From contig NZ_JABMCC010000100.1 in the NCBI RefSeq assembly GCF_013359905.1, forward strand, positions 124,001 to 188,000: a stretch of 64,000 nucleotides of DNA, read 5' to 3'. This document shows positions 9,023 to 18,008 of this stretch, one piece after another. Below the pieces are notes generated by a model that had not been told where the DNA came from, ran no database searches, and saw only the letters and a list, made by a program, of their open reading frames with translations. A program made the translations under genes and the position numbers. Each line of letters begins with the position of its first letter. Position 1 is the first letter of the stretch. This stretch comes from Paenibacillus taichungensis (GTDB taxonomy: Bacteria > Bacillota > Bacilli > Paenibacillales > Paenibacillaceae).

Positions 9023-9691
9023 ATGAAAGGGTTTTACTCCAGAAAGCTGCACTCCTTGCTTGGCGTCATTCCGCTCAGTCTGTTTTTCATTGAGCATATG
9101 GTGACGAACTTCTCGGCAGTTGAAGGCGGCAAAGAAGGCTTTAACGATGCAGTTGCATTTCTGAATGGCCTGCCGCTCGTAATTGTACTTGAAACGCTTC
9201 TCATCTGGTTGCCGCTGTTCTATCACGGTGTATATGGTTTGTACATTGCCTATCAGGCCAAGCCTAACGTGGGACGTTTTGGCAATGAGCGCAACTGGCG
9301 CTATACGTTGCAGCGCGTCAGCGGTGTCATTACGTTTGTGTTCGTCATCTGGCATATTTGGGAGACTCGTTTCCAGGTCGCGCTGGGGAATGTCACACAC
9401 GAAGAGCTTGGCGGTGTCATACACGGCATCGTGATGAACCCGGTAACGTTTATTTTATATCTGATCAGTGTGGTTGCGGCATCCTATCACTTTGCCAACG
9501 GTTTGTGGTCGTTCCTGGTTAGCTGGGGAATTACCGTCGGTCCGCGTGCGCAGCGTGTATCTTCCTACATCTGCATGAGCTTGTTTGCTATTGTAGCTCT
9601 CATGTTTATTGCATCGCTGCTTGCTTTCCGGAGCATGGATTTCCAGGTAGCCACTTCTATGATTGACGCAGTTAAGACAGTTCTGATTTAA
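9023..9691 (+). CDS. sdhC: Succinate dehydrogenase cytochrome b558 subunit
   Basis: A 222-residue membrane anchor of complex II in the Bacillus-type diheme b558 family. It has five hydrophobic helices, and typical blocks are present (YSRKLHSLLGVIP near the start, LQRVSGVITFVFVIWHIWETR, FANGLWSFLVSWGIT) with histidines positioned as heme ligands. It anchors SdhA and SdhB and passes electrons to menaquinone. I start it at MKGFYSRKLHS, the usual family start. An in-frame ATG at 8885 has a better ribosome site (AAAGGAG) and would add 46 hydrophilic residues. It begins the sdhCAB operon. Confidence 0.93.
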   Translation: MKGFYSRKLHSLLGVIPLSLFFIEHMVTNFSAVEGGKEGFNDAVAFLNGLPLVIVLETLLIWLPLFYHGVYGLYIAYQAKPNVGRFGNERNWRYTLQRVSGVITFVFVIWHIWETRFQVALGNVTHEELGGVIHGIVMNPVTFILYLISVVAASYHFANGLWSFLVSWGITVGPRAQRVSSYICMSLFAIVALMFIASLLAFRSMDFQVATSMIDAVKTVLI

Positions 9692-9734
9692 GCATTTGGA
9701 CTTTAAATGCTGACTTATAAGGGAGTGAACAGCA

Positions 9735-11477
9735 ATGGCATCATCTAATGTAATTATTGTGGGCGGAGGTCTCGCGGGATTGATGGCGGCGATCAAATCG
9801 GCTGAAGCCGGAGTCCATGTTCATTTATTTTCACTGGTTCCCGTCAAAAGATCCCACTCCGTATGTGCCCAAGGCGGTATCAACGGTGCGGTAAATACCA
9901 AGGGTGAGGGCGACTCTCCATGGGTACACTTTGACGATACAGTATACGGCGGTGACTTTTTGGCGAATCAGCCTCCAGTCAAAGCGATGTGTGAAGCAGC
10001 ACCAGGCATCATTCACCTGATGGACCGGATGGGCGTAATGTTCAACCGTACACCGGAAGGTTTGCTCGATTTCCGTCGTTTCGGTGGAACGAAGCATCAC
10101 CGTACGGCGTTTGCTGGTGCAACGACTGGACAACAATTGCTCTACGCGTTGGATGAGCAAGTACGTCGTTGGGAAGCAGCGGGTCTCGTTACGAAGTATG
10201 AGAACTGGGAGTTCCTGCAAGCTGTTGTGGATGACGAAGGCATCTGCCGCGGGATTGTAGCACAGGATTTGAAAACGATGAAGGTACAAACGTTCCCGGC
10301 AGAAGCAGTTATTCTGGCGAGCGGCGGCCCTGGTATTATTTTCGGTAAAACAACTAACTCAGTTATCAATACAGGAACTGCCGCAAGTGCGGTGTATCAG
10401 CAAGGTGTAAATTACGCGAACGGTGAGTTCATTCAGATTCACCCGACTGCTATTCCAGGCGATGACAAACTGCGTCTGATGTCCGAATCGGCTCGTGGTG
10501 AAGGTGGACGGATCTGGACGTACAAAGACGGTAAGCCTTGGTACTTCCTCGAAGAAAAATATCCGTCATACGGTAACCTTGTTCCGCGTGATATCGCGAC
10601 GCGTGAAATTTTCAGTGTCTGCGTGGATATGGGCCTCGGCGTGAACGGCGAGAACATGGTATATCTCGACTTGTCACACAAAGATCCGAAGGAGCTGGAT
10701 GTGAAGCTCGGCGGAATCATTGAGATCTACGAGAAGTTCATGGGTGATGACCCGCGTAAAATCCCAATGAAAATTTTCCCGGCAGTCCATTATTCCATGG
10801 GCGGCATGTGGGTAGATTATAACCAAATGACCAACATTCCAGGACTGTTCGCAGCTGGTGAATGTGAATACCAATATCATGGTGCGAACCGTCTGGGTGC
10901 AAATTCCCTGGTATCGGCAATCTACGGTGGGATGGTGGCTGGACCGAAAGCAGTTGAATATATCAAAGGACTCAAAAAATCGTCCGCAGATATCAGTTCT
11001 TCCGTATTCGATGGTTATACCAAGCGCCAAACCGATAAATACGAAGGCATCCTAAATATGCAGGGCAATGAAAATGCATATGTCATTCATAAAGAGCTTG
11101 GCGAGTGGATGACAGCGAATATGACGGTGGTACGTTACAACGATAAGCTGGAAGCGACTATCGGCAAAATCAAGGAATTGAAAGAGCGTTACGGTAAAAT
11201 CAACATGTACGACACTTCCGGTTGGAACAACCCGGGTGCAGCATTTACCCGTCAGCTGTGGAACATGCTTGAACTTGCAGAAGCGATGACTTTGGGCGCA
11301 CTGCTGCGTAACGAAAGCCGTGGAGCGCATTACAAACCGGACTTCACCGAACGGAATGACGAAGAATTCCTGAAAACAACGATCGCAAGCTGGTCGAAGG
11401 AAGGTCCGAAAATTTCGTACGAGCCTGTAGACGTTTCCCTGATCCCACCACGGATCCGGGACTACTCGAAAGATTAA
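9735..11477 (+). CDS. sdhA: Succinate dehydrogenase flavoprotein subunit
   Basis: A 580-residue FAD-containing catalytic subunit oxidising succinate to fumarate. The Rossmann FAD motif is IIVGGGLAGLMAA. The covalent FAD histidine is within KRSHSVCAQGG (His41). The substrate-site and active-site blocks are HPTAIPGDDKLRLMSE, ARGEGG and HYSMGG, and HGANRLGANSL is near the C-terminal third. Length matches Bacillus-type SdhA. The ATG follows AAGGGAG. It sits 43 bp after sdhC, but is separated from sdhB by 465 bp, which is unusual for this operon. Confidence 0.97.
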   Translation: MASSNVIIVGGGLAGLMAAIKSAEAGVHVHLFSLVPVKRSHSVCAQGGINGAVNTKGEGDSPWVHFDDTVYGGDFLANQPPVKAMCEAAPGIIHLMDRMGVMFNRTPEGLLDFRRFGGTKHHRTAFAGATTGQQLLYALDEQVRRWEAAGLVTKYENWEFLQAVVDDEGICRGIVAQDLKTMKVQTFPAEAVILASGGPGIIFGKTTNSVINTGTAASAVYQQGVNYANGEFIQIHPTAIPGDDKLRLMSESARGEGGRIWTYKDGKPWYFLEEKYPSYGNLVPRDIATREIFSVCVDMGLGVNGENMVYLDLSHKDPKELDVKLGGIIEIYEKFMGDDPRKIPMKIFPAVHYSMGGMWVDYNQMTNIPGLFAAGECEYQYHGANRLGANSLVSAIYGGMVAGPKAVEYIKGLKKSSADISSSVFDGYTKRQTDKYEGILNMQGNENAYVIHKELGEWMTANMTVVRYNDKLEATIGKIKELKERYGKINMYDTSGWNNPGAAFTRQLWNMLELAEAMTLGALLRNESRGAHYKPDFTERNDEEFLKTTIASWSKEGPKISYEPVDVSLIPPRIRDYSKD

Positions 11478-11523
11478 GTAAAGTGAAATTTCGGTCTATT
11501 AATAAAGTTAATGACTTAGCAAC

Positions 11524-11690
11524 ATAACGGAAAAGCAGTAGACACATAGAGGCAAAGCGTACGCGGAGCTTCTCAATGTTACTGCCACCAGAATGAATGG
11601 AGTGCAGTTTCCAACAAAGTGACCCTGCGTGCACGACGTAGCGGAGGAAGCGGAAATGCCCAGAAGAAGCGAAGCGCTCGCCTTTACTGC
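11524..11690 (+). repeat. Degenerate partial copies of the dispersed repeat in the sdhA-sdhB gap
   Basis: Two decayed pieces of the family lie in tandem. The first (about 11524-11608) keeps the left block ACGGAAAAGCAGTAGACA, the pairing TGTTACTGC and the closing GGAGTG, but lacks the middle. The second (about 11639-11690) keeps only the left half (GCGGAGGAAGC, AGAAGAAGCGAAGCG, CGCCTTTA). Both have the same orientation as the complete copy that follows. Recognition depends on eye alignment and is less certain than for the complete copies. Confidence 0.55.
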
Positions 11691-11715
11691 ATAACACCAA
11701 GAGGATTTTATTTTA

Positions 11716-11888
11716 TATTTACATGATCTAAAAGTTAACACCTGAACGGAGAAGGCAGAAGATTACTGAAGAAGCGAAGCGTTCGCCTTTATTCCCGGAT
11801 TTCCACCCTATAAGGTGGATCAAAGAAATCTGGGGATAACAGCGATCGGAAGGATCTTCTGCCAGCGGAGTGACCATTTGTGAACATT
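11716..11888 (+). repeat. Dispersed structured repeat, copy B (between sdhA and sdhB)
   Basis: This copy has the inner stem GGCAGAAGAT with ATCTTCTGCC (a perfect complement differing from the other copies), and the stem TCCCGGATTT with AAATCTGGGGA. The latter encloses the hairpin CCACC-CTATAA-GGTGG. The AGCTTTCT hairpin of the other copies is missing. It ends about 54 bp before the sdhB start, in sense orientation. Confidence 0.82.
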
Positions 11889-11942
11889 GTGGTCTTGTAA
11901 CGATAGCAATCAATCATCGTCACCAAAGGAGGGGACAACGAT

Positions 11943-12707
11943 ATGACGGACACAGCTACAGCAAAAAAAACCGTCAAGTTTATCATCACCCGTCAGGACA
12001 GTCCGGAGTCATCTTCGTACAACGAAGAGTTTGAGCTTCCGTACCGTCCCGGCATGAACGTTATTAGCGCCCTGATGGAGATCCAGCGGAACCCGGTTAA
12101 TACAGAAGGCAAGTCCATTGCCCCGGTTTGCTGGGAATCGAACTGTCTCGAAGAAGTCTGTGGAGCATGCTCCATGGTCATCAACGGCAAGCCGCGTCAA
12201 GCGTGTGCTGCCCTGATCGACAAGCTCGAACAGCCGGTTCGCATCGAACCGATGAAAACCTTCCCGGTGGTTCGTGACCTCGTCATCGACCGTACTCGGA
12301 TGTTTAACGCCCTGAAACGGGTTAAAGCGTGGATTCCGATTGATGGAACCTATGACCTCGGTCCAGGTCCGCGGATGCCTGAGAAGAAACGTCAGTGGGC
12401 TTACGAGCTGTCCAAATGTATGACATGTGGTGTATGCCTCGAAGCTTGCCCGAACGTCAATGAAAAGACAGACTTTATCGGTCCGGCAGCTCTTTCTCAA
12501 GTACGTCTGTTCAATGCTCACCCAACAGGGGAGATGAACGCTGAAGACCGCTTGGAAGCACTTATGGAAGACGGAGGTATTGAGGGCTGTGGTAACTCGC
12601 AGAACTGCGTACGCTCTTGTCCAAAAGGTATTCCGTTGACTACCTCCATTGCCGAAATGAACAAACAAACAACCAAACACATGTTCAAACGCTGGTTGGG
12701 TGTGTAA
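11943..12707 (+). CDS. sdhB: Succinate dehydrogenase iron-sulfur subunit
   Basis: A 254-residue electron-transfer subunit of complex II. The N-terminal ferredoxin-like domain has the [2Fe-2S] cysteines (CWESNCLEEVCGACS, later QAC). The C-terminal domain has CMTCGVCLEACP and CGNSQNCVRSCPKG for the [4Fe-4S] and [3Fe-4S] centres. It relays electrons from SdhA to the heme anchor SdhC. A strong AAAGGAGG lies ahead of the ATG. It is normally transcribed with sdhA; here the gap holds repeats, so coupling to sdhA is looser than usual. Confidence 0.97.
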   Translation: MTDTATAKKTVKFIITRQDSPESSSYNEEFELPYRPGMNVISALMEIQRNPVNTEGKSIAPVCWESNCLEEVCGACSMVINGKPRQACAALIDKLEQPVRIEPMKTFPVVRDLVIDRTRMFNALKRVKAWIPIDGTYDLGPGPRMPEKKRQWAYELSKCMTCGVCLEACPNVNEKTDFIGPAALSQVRLFNAHPTGEMNAEDRLEALMEDGGIEGCGNSQNCVRSCPKGIPLTTSIAEMNKQTTKHMFKRWLGV

Positions 12708-12747
12708 TCTAGTCATATCAAATGCAGAACTTCGGATCTGCACCATT

Positions 12748-12799
12748 AGAAGAAGTCGTGATCCTTGGCATATATAGCCTAAGATCCCGGCTTCTTTTT
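12748..12799 (+). terminator. Terminator of the sdh operon
   Basis: AAGAAGTCGTGATC pairs imperfectly with GATCCCGGCTTCTT and is followed by TTTTT, about 45 bp after the sdhB stop. Confidence 0.8.
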
Positions 12800-12884
12800 C
12801 TGTACTCGCAAAGGAACCGGGCTAGTCATGCAGAATATGGTATACTAAGGGGATGGATTTGGAGCGGAAGAAGGAGGGGGACGC

Positions 12885-13826
12885 ATGGGAGAAACACCGC
12901 GTGAGGGCAGCAAGATCTCGCCGCCCCGGCGCTCGCAGTATGGATCTGATTCGGAGGACTCCATTTTTCCCGGAGAGGAAAAGGATCATGATCCCTCCCG
13001 GCGCAGTTTTTTGATGCGCATGATCTTAATGACGGCGAGTGCCAGTTTGCTCACAGGAGGATATGCCTGGTTGTGGGAGCCTCGTCATCTGGAGATCAAG
13101 CATGTTGAATTGAAACTGCCCAAGTTTCCAAAAGCATTCGAGGGACTGCGTGTGATTCAGTTCAGTGATGCTCATCTTGGATTCCATACGGGGCTGAAAC
13201 AAATGGAGAAGCTGGCTGAAACGATACGGGAACAACAGCCTGATCTGATTTGTTTTACCGGAGATATGGTTGAACGAGAGGCAGAACCGATGCGTGAATG
13301 TATTCCTGCACTGGCTTCAATGCAAGCGAAGTATGGCAAATATGCCGTATTGGGGAACCATGATTACCGAGGCCATCAGCAGCATGAAGTGGAGCTGATG
13401 TTTAAAGAGGCCGGGTTCACGTTGCTCCGGAATAGCCATGTTTTGATTGAACGAGGGGATTCACGTCTTGCGATAGCAGGTTTGGATGACGCGCTTACGG
13501 GCAGACCTGATCCTGTTGTAGCAATCAAGGGATTGAGCAGAGAGGTCTGGAAACTGCTGCTTATGCATGAGCCCGATTATGCAGACATTGCAGCACCTTA
13601 CGGTTTCGGACTACAGCTCTCTGGACACAGTCATGGCGGACAGGTGCGTTTTCCCTGGATTGGGGCACTGACTACACCGAGAGGTTCACTCAAGTATATT
13701 CAAGGGTTATATTACGCAGGGGATAAGCATATGCCAGTCTATGTGAACCGTGGCTTTGGCATGACCCAACTGCCGATTCGCTTTTTGTGCAGGCCGGAAT
13801 TGACGGTTTTTGAATTAAAGGGTTAA
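12885..13826 (+). CDS. Exported calcineurin-like metallophosphoesterase
   Basis: A 313-residue protein. A charged N-terminal tail is followed by a twin-arginine-type signal (SRRSFLMRM and a hydrophobic stretch to about residue 63), which suggests Tat export or membrane anchoring. The phosphoesterase core has all five dimetal motifs: SDAHLGFH, GDMVE, GNHDY, MHEPD and SGHSHGGQ. It resembles YkuE-type phosphoesterases, which are cell-wall-located metal-dependent phosphodiesterases. The substrate is unknown. An extended -10 promoter, TGGTATACT, lies about 40 bp upstream. The ATG follows AAGGAGG. Confidence 0.88.
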   Translation: MGETPREGSKISPPRRSQYGSDSEDSIFPGEEKDHDPSRRSFLMRMILMTASASLLTGGYAWLWEPRHLEIKHVELKLPKFPKAFEGLRVIQFSDAHLGFHTGLKQMEKLAETIREQQPDLICFTGDMVEREAEPMRECIPALASMQAKYGKYAVLGNHDYRGHQQHEVELMFKEAGFTLLRNSHVLIERGDSRLAIAGLDDALTGRPDPVVAIKGLSREVWKLLLMHEPDYADIAAPYGFGLQLSGHSHGGQVRFPWIGALTTPRGSLKYIQGLYYAGDKHMPVYVNRGFGMTQLPIRFLCRPELTVFELKG

Positions 13827-13865
13827 CAACATAAACAATATAGAGCATAAAGGGAGGTTAGCCGG

Positions 13866-14600
13866 ATGGAACGAATTGCGATTGTATCCGATATTCATGG
13901 CAATATGACTGCTTGGGAAGCAGTATTAAAAGATATTCGGAGTCGCGGATTGAAGCGAATCTTTTGTCTTGGCGACCTCGTTGGCAAGGGGCCTGATCCG
14001 GTACAGGTAGTTGATCTGGTGAGGGAGACATGTGAGCAAGTTATCCGTGGCAACTGGGATGAGTTGGTTGCGGTTAATCAGGACAATGAGAATTTTACTT
14101 GGCAAGCGAAGCGGCTGGGTAAGGAGCGATTGGCATATCTTGAGAGCTTGCCGTTTAGTCACCAATTAGAGCTGAGTGGTCGTACGATCCGCTTGGTGCA
14201 TGCCTCTCCCCAAAGTGTATATCACCGTGTACAGCCGTGGGATGAGATCGAGAAAAGGTTAGCGATGTTCGATGCTCCGGCAGATGAACCTGAGCTTGGT
14301 GTGGCGGATGTTGTAGGATATGGGGATGTGCATAATGCATACTTGCAATTTATGAATGGGAAAATGTTGTTTAATGCGGGCAGTGTGGGTAACCCGCTTG
14401 ATTTTACCCAGGCTTCTTACTGTATCCTTGAAGGAGAGAACAGCACTGATCGAAACAACCCGTTCAACCTTCAATTTGTAAGGGTTCCTTATGATATTGA
14501 GCAGGAAGTACAGATTGCTCAGCAGGCTCAGGTGCCTTCCCTTGATTTTTATATCCGGGAACTTCGTACGGGCGTTTATCGCGGGCTGCAAACGGATTAG
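13866..14600 (+). CDS. Cytoplasmic metallophosphoesterase
   Basis: A 244-residue protein without signal peptide. It carries calcineurin-like motifs SDIHGN, GDLVGKGPDP, GNWDE, VHASP and GYGDVHNAY, and ends the core with FNAGSVGNPLD. This arrangement is found in the YfcE/diadenosine tetraphosphatase-like group. The substrate is probably a phosphodiester or nucleotide and cannot be named. It lies 39 bp after the exported phosphoesterase and may be cotranscribed. The start follows AGGGAGG. Confidence 0.85.
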   Translation: MERIAIVSDIHGNMTAWEAVLKDIRSRGLKRIFCLGDLVGKGPDPVQVVDLVRETCEQVIRGNWDELVAVNQDNENFTWQAKRLGKERLAYLESLPFSHQLELSGRTIRLVHASPQSVYHRVQPWDEIEKRLAMFDAPADEPELGVADVVGYGDVHNAYLQFMNGKMLFNAGSVGNPLDFTQASYCILEGENSTDRNNPFNLQFVRVPYDIEQEVQIAQQAQVPSLDFYIRELRTGVYRGLQTD

Positions 14601-14780
14601 TTATGTCAGGAATAATCCGCTGTAATGAATTGGCATACTAATGTTCGGGCTACTGAGCGGAGTACTGTGGAGTATAGTGATGTTTCATTGTTTATCCATG
14701 TATTTTATTTGCGCCGGATCATCCTCAGAGCATGCTTGTCTTACCGGACTAGAACCCGTTAGGCAAAAGGAGCGATTGTC

Positions 14781-15413
14781 ATGCTGACCCGAAAAATGCT
14801 GGGCCAAGGATTGCCTGCTTTATGGACAGAGCGCCTTGTTCTTCGATCATTACGTCAGAGTGATTACAGCACGTTGTCGGAGCTGTTTTCCGACCCGCAG
14901 GTGATTCGTTATGTAAACAGGGGGAGTCAGCCCACGCCAATCCGGGCTCGGCGATTATTGAATCAGATTCGCAGCAGCAGCGCCAAGCTGGATTCACTGC
15001 ATTACGGCATCTGCTGGAAAGGCAGCGAACAGATCATCGGCATCACTTCATTCCAGCATTGGAACGACCAGAACGGTACCGCACAGATTGGATATATTCT
15101 GAACAGGTCATGCTGGGGTAAGGGAGTCGCAACTGAGGCAGTACAGCGTTTACTGGAATTCGGTTTTGCCGAACTTAATTTGTGCAAAGTAGAAGCGCGC
15201 TGTTACGAGGCAAATGTATCATCCGAACGGGTTCTCTGCAAAAGCGGTATGATTTATGAACGGACTCTGCCTTCGTTTGTTTTGAATCATGAGGATGGTG
15301 AGACGCCGGATACTCTGCTGGATGTTAAGGTTTATAGTCTGTATCGTGAACAGCATGTCCGTTCTCATTGGGAAAATCGCCTGCAAACGTTGGTATCCGA
15401 CAAGCACGAGTAA
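14781..15413 (+). CDS. GNAT-family N-acetyltransferase
   Basis: A 210-residue protein with the RimJ/RimL-type GNAT pattern. It opens with TERLVLRSLRQSD and contains the acetyl-CoA loop at YILNRSCWGKGVATEA, followed by a Glu/Asn-rich core (VEARCYEANVSSERVLCKSGM). It probably acetylates an amino group of a protein terminus or a small molecule. Neighbouring genes do not suggest a substrate. The ATG follows AAAGGAG. It is monocistronic and followed by a strong terminator. Confidence 0.85.
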   Translation: MLTRKMLGQGLPALWTERLVLRSLRQSDYSTLSELFSDPQVIRYVNRGSQPTPIRARRLLNQIRSSSAKLDSLHYGICWKGSEQIIGITSFQHWNDQNGTAQIGYILNRSCWGKGVATEAVQRLLEFGFAELNLCKVEARCYEANVSSERVLCKSGMIYERTLPSFVLNHEDGETPDTLLDVKVYSLYREQHVRSHWENRLQTLVSDKHE

Positions 15414-15614
15414 CATAGAATAGAAGCATATTGCATAAATCCAAAGAGCGTCTTTCCTTCAGCAAAATATAGATCGTTTTTAATGAAACAGCAGGGGCTT
15501 GAAACGAACTTCAATTATTTGTTACACAAATGAAATATAGCTGCAATTGAACTCTAACAGACAGCGGGTAAACTTATCTCATGACCCCCTTTTTGATAAT
15601 AGATAATGCTGTTG

Positions 15615-15645
15615 GGACCCGCACTTAGCGGGTTCATTTTTTTTG
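15615..15645 (+). terminator. Intrinsic terminator after the GNAT gene
   Basis: GGACCCGC-ACTTA-GCGGGTTC is followed by a run of eight T. It lies about 200 bp after the GNAT stop and directly abuts the left end of repeat copy F. Confidence 0.85.
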
Positions 15646-15646
15646 T

Positions 15647-15739
15647 CTATATAAGTTTAACTATGGAATTTCTATACCAACACTCCGATACAGAACTACA
15701 TTCCGCTATCGTGTAAATATTTAGTTGAACTTATATAAC
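15647..15739 (-). repeat. Dispersed repeat, short copy F (internal deletion)
   Basis: Read on the minus strand this 93-bp element starts TTATATAAGTTCAACTA and contains TTTACACGATAGCGGA and GTTCTGTATCGGAGTGTT. It ends TAGTTAAACTTATATAG. It therefore keeps both ends of the family but lacks all internal hairpins. Its terminal arms, about 16 bp, are near-perfect inverted repeats. It lies between convergent genes, not ahead of a start codon. With the terminators it accounts for the 400-bp gap here. Confidence 0.75.
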
Positions 15740-15763
15740 ATTTTTTATATTAGGATACAAAGA

Positions 15764-15800
15764 AAAACCCTCACAGCGTTATTTTTACGCCGTGAGGGCT
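15764..15800 (-). terminator. Terminator of the HisJ-like gene
   Basis: On the minus strand CCCTCACGGCG and CGCTGTGAGGG form a stem around an A-rich loop, followed by TTTTTC. It lies 17 bp beyond the stop of the minus-strand phosphatase gene. Confidence 0.85.
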
Positions 15801-15817
15801 ATTGTGATGTTCTATGT

Positions 15818-16627
15818 TTAAAACGGTACAACTTGTATTTGTTTCTGCTTGAAGTATACCCATTCGGTGAATCCAATCTCTTGCAAACGTGTACGCACGT
15901 CATCCAGTTCATCGGCAACACGCTGCGGTTTGTGGGCATCAGATCCGAAGGTCACTTTCACTCCATAATGATGCGCACGCTCCAGAATGGCATCGGAAGG
16001 GTACCAGCCCCCACTGAGTTTGGTTTTACCTGACGTATTAATTTCAATAGCCACGTTCGATTCTGCAATGACCTGCAACGTTTCATCGATGGCTTGATCC
16101 GCGATAATATCCGAGAAAGGTGGATAATTTCCTTTCATGGCATCAATATGTCCGAGAATCTGGAACATACCGCTTCGGGCCGATTGCCGAATCAAAGCAT
16201 AGTAACTCTCTTTCACTTCAACCTTACGCGCATCGCTTAATCCGTTCCAGCGGGTTTTGTTGAATATGCTGACATCTTCCGTATGATGAACTGAACCAAT
16301 AATATAATCAAAAGGATATTGCCCCAGTGTATTGCGATACAAATCGGCATGGACAGGGAAATAGTCGGATTCAATGCCAAGCAGCACATCAATTTTGCCC
16401 GCGTATTCTTCCTTCAGAGCCAGAACTTCTTCCACGTAATGACGCAATTCCGACTTGCCCATCGCGATCCGGGGAAAAGCCTGCTCCTCGTCACTTCCAA
16501 AGTAAGGTGTATGATCTGAGATACCGATGACCTGAAGTCCAGATTGAATACCTGCCTCAATATAGTCGCGAATATTGCCGTCTGCATGACCACAACGAAA
16601 ATGATGGGTGTGAAGATCAAATTTCAT
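15818..16627 (-). CDS. HisJ-family histidinol phosphatase (PHP domain)
   Basis: A 269-residue PHP-domain phosphoesterase. The metal-binding motifs are LHTHHFRCGHADG at the N-terminus, ISDHTPYFG, GIESDYFP, GSVHH, GHIDA and FGSDAHKP. HisJ-type enzymes hydrolyse L-histidinol phosphate in histidine synthesis. No other his genes lie nearby, so it could act on another phosphate ester. The start is preceded by GAAAGGAAGG. It follows the LysR gene by 32 bp and may share its transcript. Confidence 0.83.
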   Translation of the reverse strand: MKFDLHTHHFRCGHADGNIRDYIEAGIQSGLQVIGISDHTPYFGSDEEQAFPRIAMGKSELRHYVEEVLALKEEYAGKIDVLLGIESDYFPVHADLYRNTLGQYPFDYIIGSVHHTEDVSIFNKTRWNGLSDARKVEVKESYYALIRQSARSGMFQILGHIDAMKGNYPPFSDIIADQAIDETLQVIAESNVAIEINTSGKTKLSGGWYPSDAILERAHHYGVKVTFGSDAHKPQRVADELDDVRTRLQEIGFTEWVYFKQKQIQVVPF

Positions 16628-16659
16628 ATGGAAATCCTTCCTTTCTCATGGCTCATTTG

Positions 16660-17562
16660 TCATTCTGAACTGATGAACTGGGTCTCCGGCATGCCTTTGA
16701 GATCGCTCAGGAATTGCTGCATAGCCGAATTGAGATAACGACTTGATTTGTAAATGACTCCGACAGGGTGACTGACCTCCAGTTCACTGAGTGGAATCAT
16801 GCGCAGTGTGCCTTGCCGTAACTCGTGGGCAACGGATTGTTTGGATATAACGGCTGCCCCGAGATTAATCTCAACCATCCGTTTTACTTCCTCGCTGCTC
16901 GACAACTCCATAACGATATTGGGCTCAATATTATGTTTTTTGAAAATGCCTTCCGTAAAGCGGCGCCCTACCGTATCCGGAGATAGCAAAATCAGAGGTG
17001 TGCTGCGCAGGACATCCACCGCCGCATGCTTTTGCTTTGCCAGTGGATGGAATGGAGATACGACAAGTTCGAACGTATCATAATACAGCACGGATGTATT
17101 CAGGTTAGGATTCCGTTCCGTGAGATAACCGATACCGATGTCTACCATTCCATTCTCGACCTGGGTATAGATCTGGGAGGAAGGCAGGGATTGGATACTG
17201 GTTTTGATGAGTGGAAATTGATCCTGAAAGTAGGATAAGACCCGTGGCAAAATCTGAATGGCAATGGACGTGGTTGTACCGAGTCTGATATGTCCCTGAG
17301 GAGTCTCATCGAGATCCATCAGCTTCTGTTTCAGCTCACCCACGATGTCCAGCATACGTTCGGCATGTTGAAGAAACACCTGTCCGCGATCGGTAAGGGT
17401 GACCGGTTGGTTCCGATCGACAAGAACGGTACTGAATTCATCCTCCAGGCTCTTGATTTGGGCCGAGACGGCAGGTTGAGTCAGATTTAGAAGTTCTCCG
17501 GCTTTGCGGAAACTCATCGTTTTCGAGATGGTAATCAGCGTCTCCAGTTGACTGATATTCAT
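16660..17562 (-). CDS. LysR-type transcriptional regulator
   Basis: A 300-residue regulator with an N-terminal winged helix (MSFRKAGELLNLTQPAVSAQI) and a periplasmic-binding-protein-like effector domain from about residue 90. The sequence is in the CysL/CbbR-like branch by general appearance. AAGGAGG precedes the ATG. The gene lies 32 bp ahead of the HisJ-like phosphatase on the same strand. Its targets are not evident from the neighbourhood. Confidence 0.88.
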   Translation of the reverse strand: MNISQLETLITISKTMSFRKAGELLNLTQPAVSAQIKSLEDEFSTVLVDRNQPVTLTDRGQVFLQHAERMLDIVGELKQKLMDLDETPQGHIRLGTTTSIAIQILPRVLSYFQDQFPLIKTSIQSLPSSQIYTQVENGMVDIGIGYLTERNPNLNTSVLYYDTFELVVSPFHPLAKQKHAAVDVLRSTPLILLSPDTVGRRFTEGIFKKHNIEPNIVMELSSSEEVKRMVEINLGAAVISKQSVAHELRQGTLRMIPLSELEVSHPVGVIYKSSRYLNSAMQQFLSDLKGMPETQFISSE

Positions 17563-18008
17563 GTATGGCCTCCTTGCACGTAAAATGTCTTCTGTCTATC
17601 CATAGGTGGAATCCCGTAACTGGTCATTGTTCCGTTCCTTAAATTATAGGTGATTCAGGACAGCAGGGCAATGAAGGGAACATCATGGATTTGGGGAGGT
17701 CCATAAGAACGAGAAATTAATTTTATTTCAAGAAATTAAATTTTTAACATTTTAAGAAACAGTAAAAAAGTCCTAAATGCCTTTTGCCATGCCTCTTCAT
17801 GGCAATTGTTCTTGCAACAGATGCGAAAAGCCTCGTTTTTTCGCTAGAATCAGCTATAAACATTTGCCCCGCGGATGACGATAAATTATAGTACACATGC
17901 CTTGCCGAATTCTTGGTGAATTCTTGTACGTGATAAAGTATAATAAATTTATGAATATGGGACTTTTGGTGTGTGACCAATAACCCAGTGTAAGGGGGAC
18001 ATTAGACA
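17563..18008. other. Gene-free AT-rich stretch between lysR and cheX
   Basis: No convincing gene was seen in 446 bp. A small hairpin GCCATG-CCTCTT-CATGGC lies at about 17785-17804. A TATAAT box (17939-17944) lies 65 bp before the cheX start, but without a well-spaced -35, so the promoter type of cheX remains open. Confidence 0.5.
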
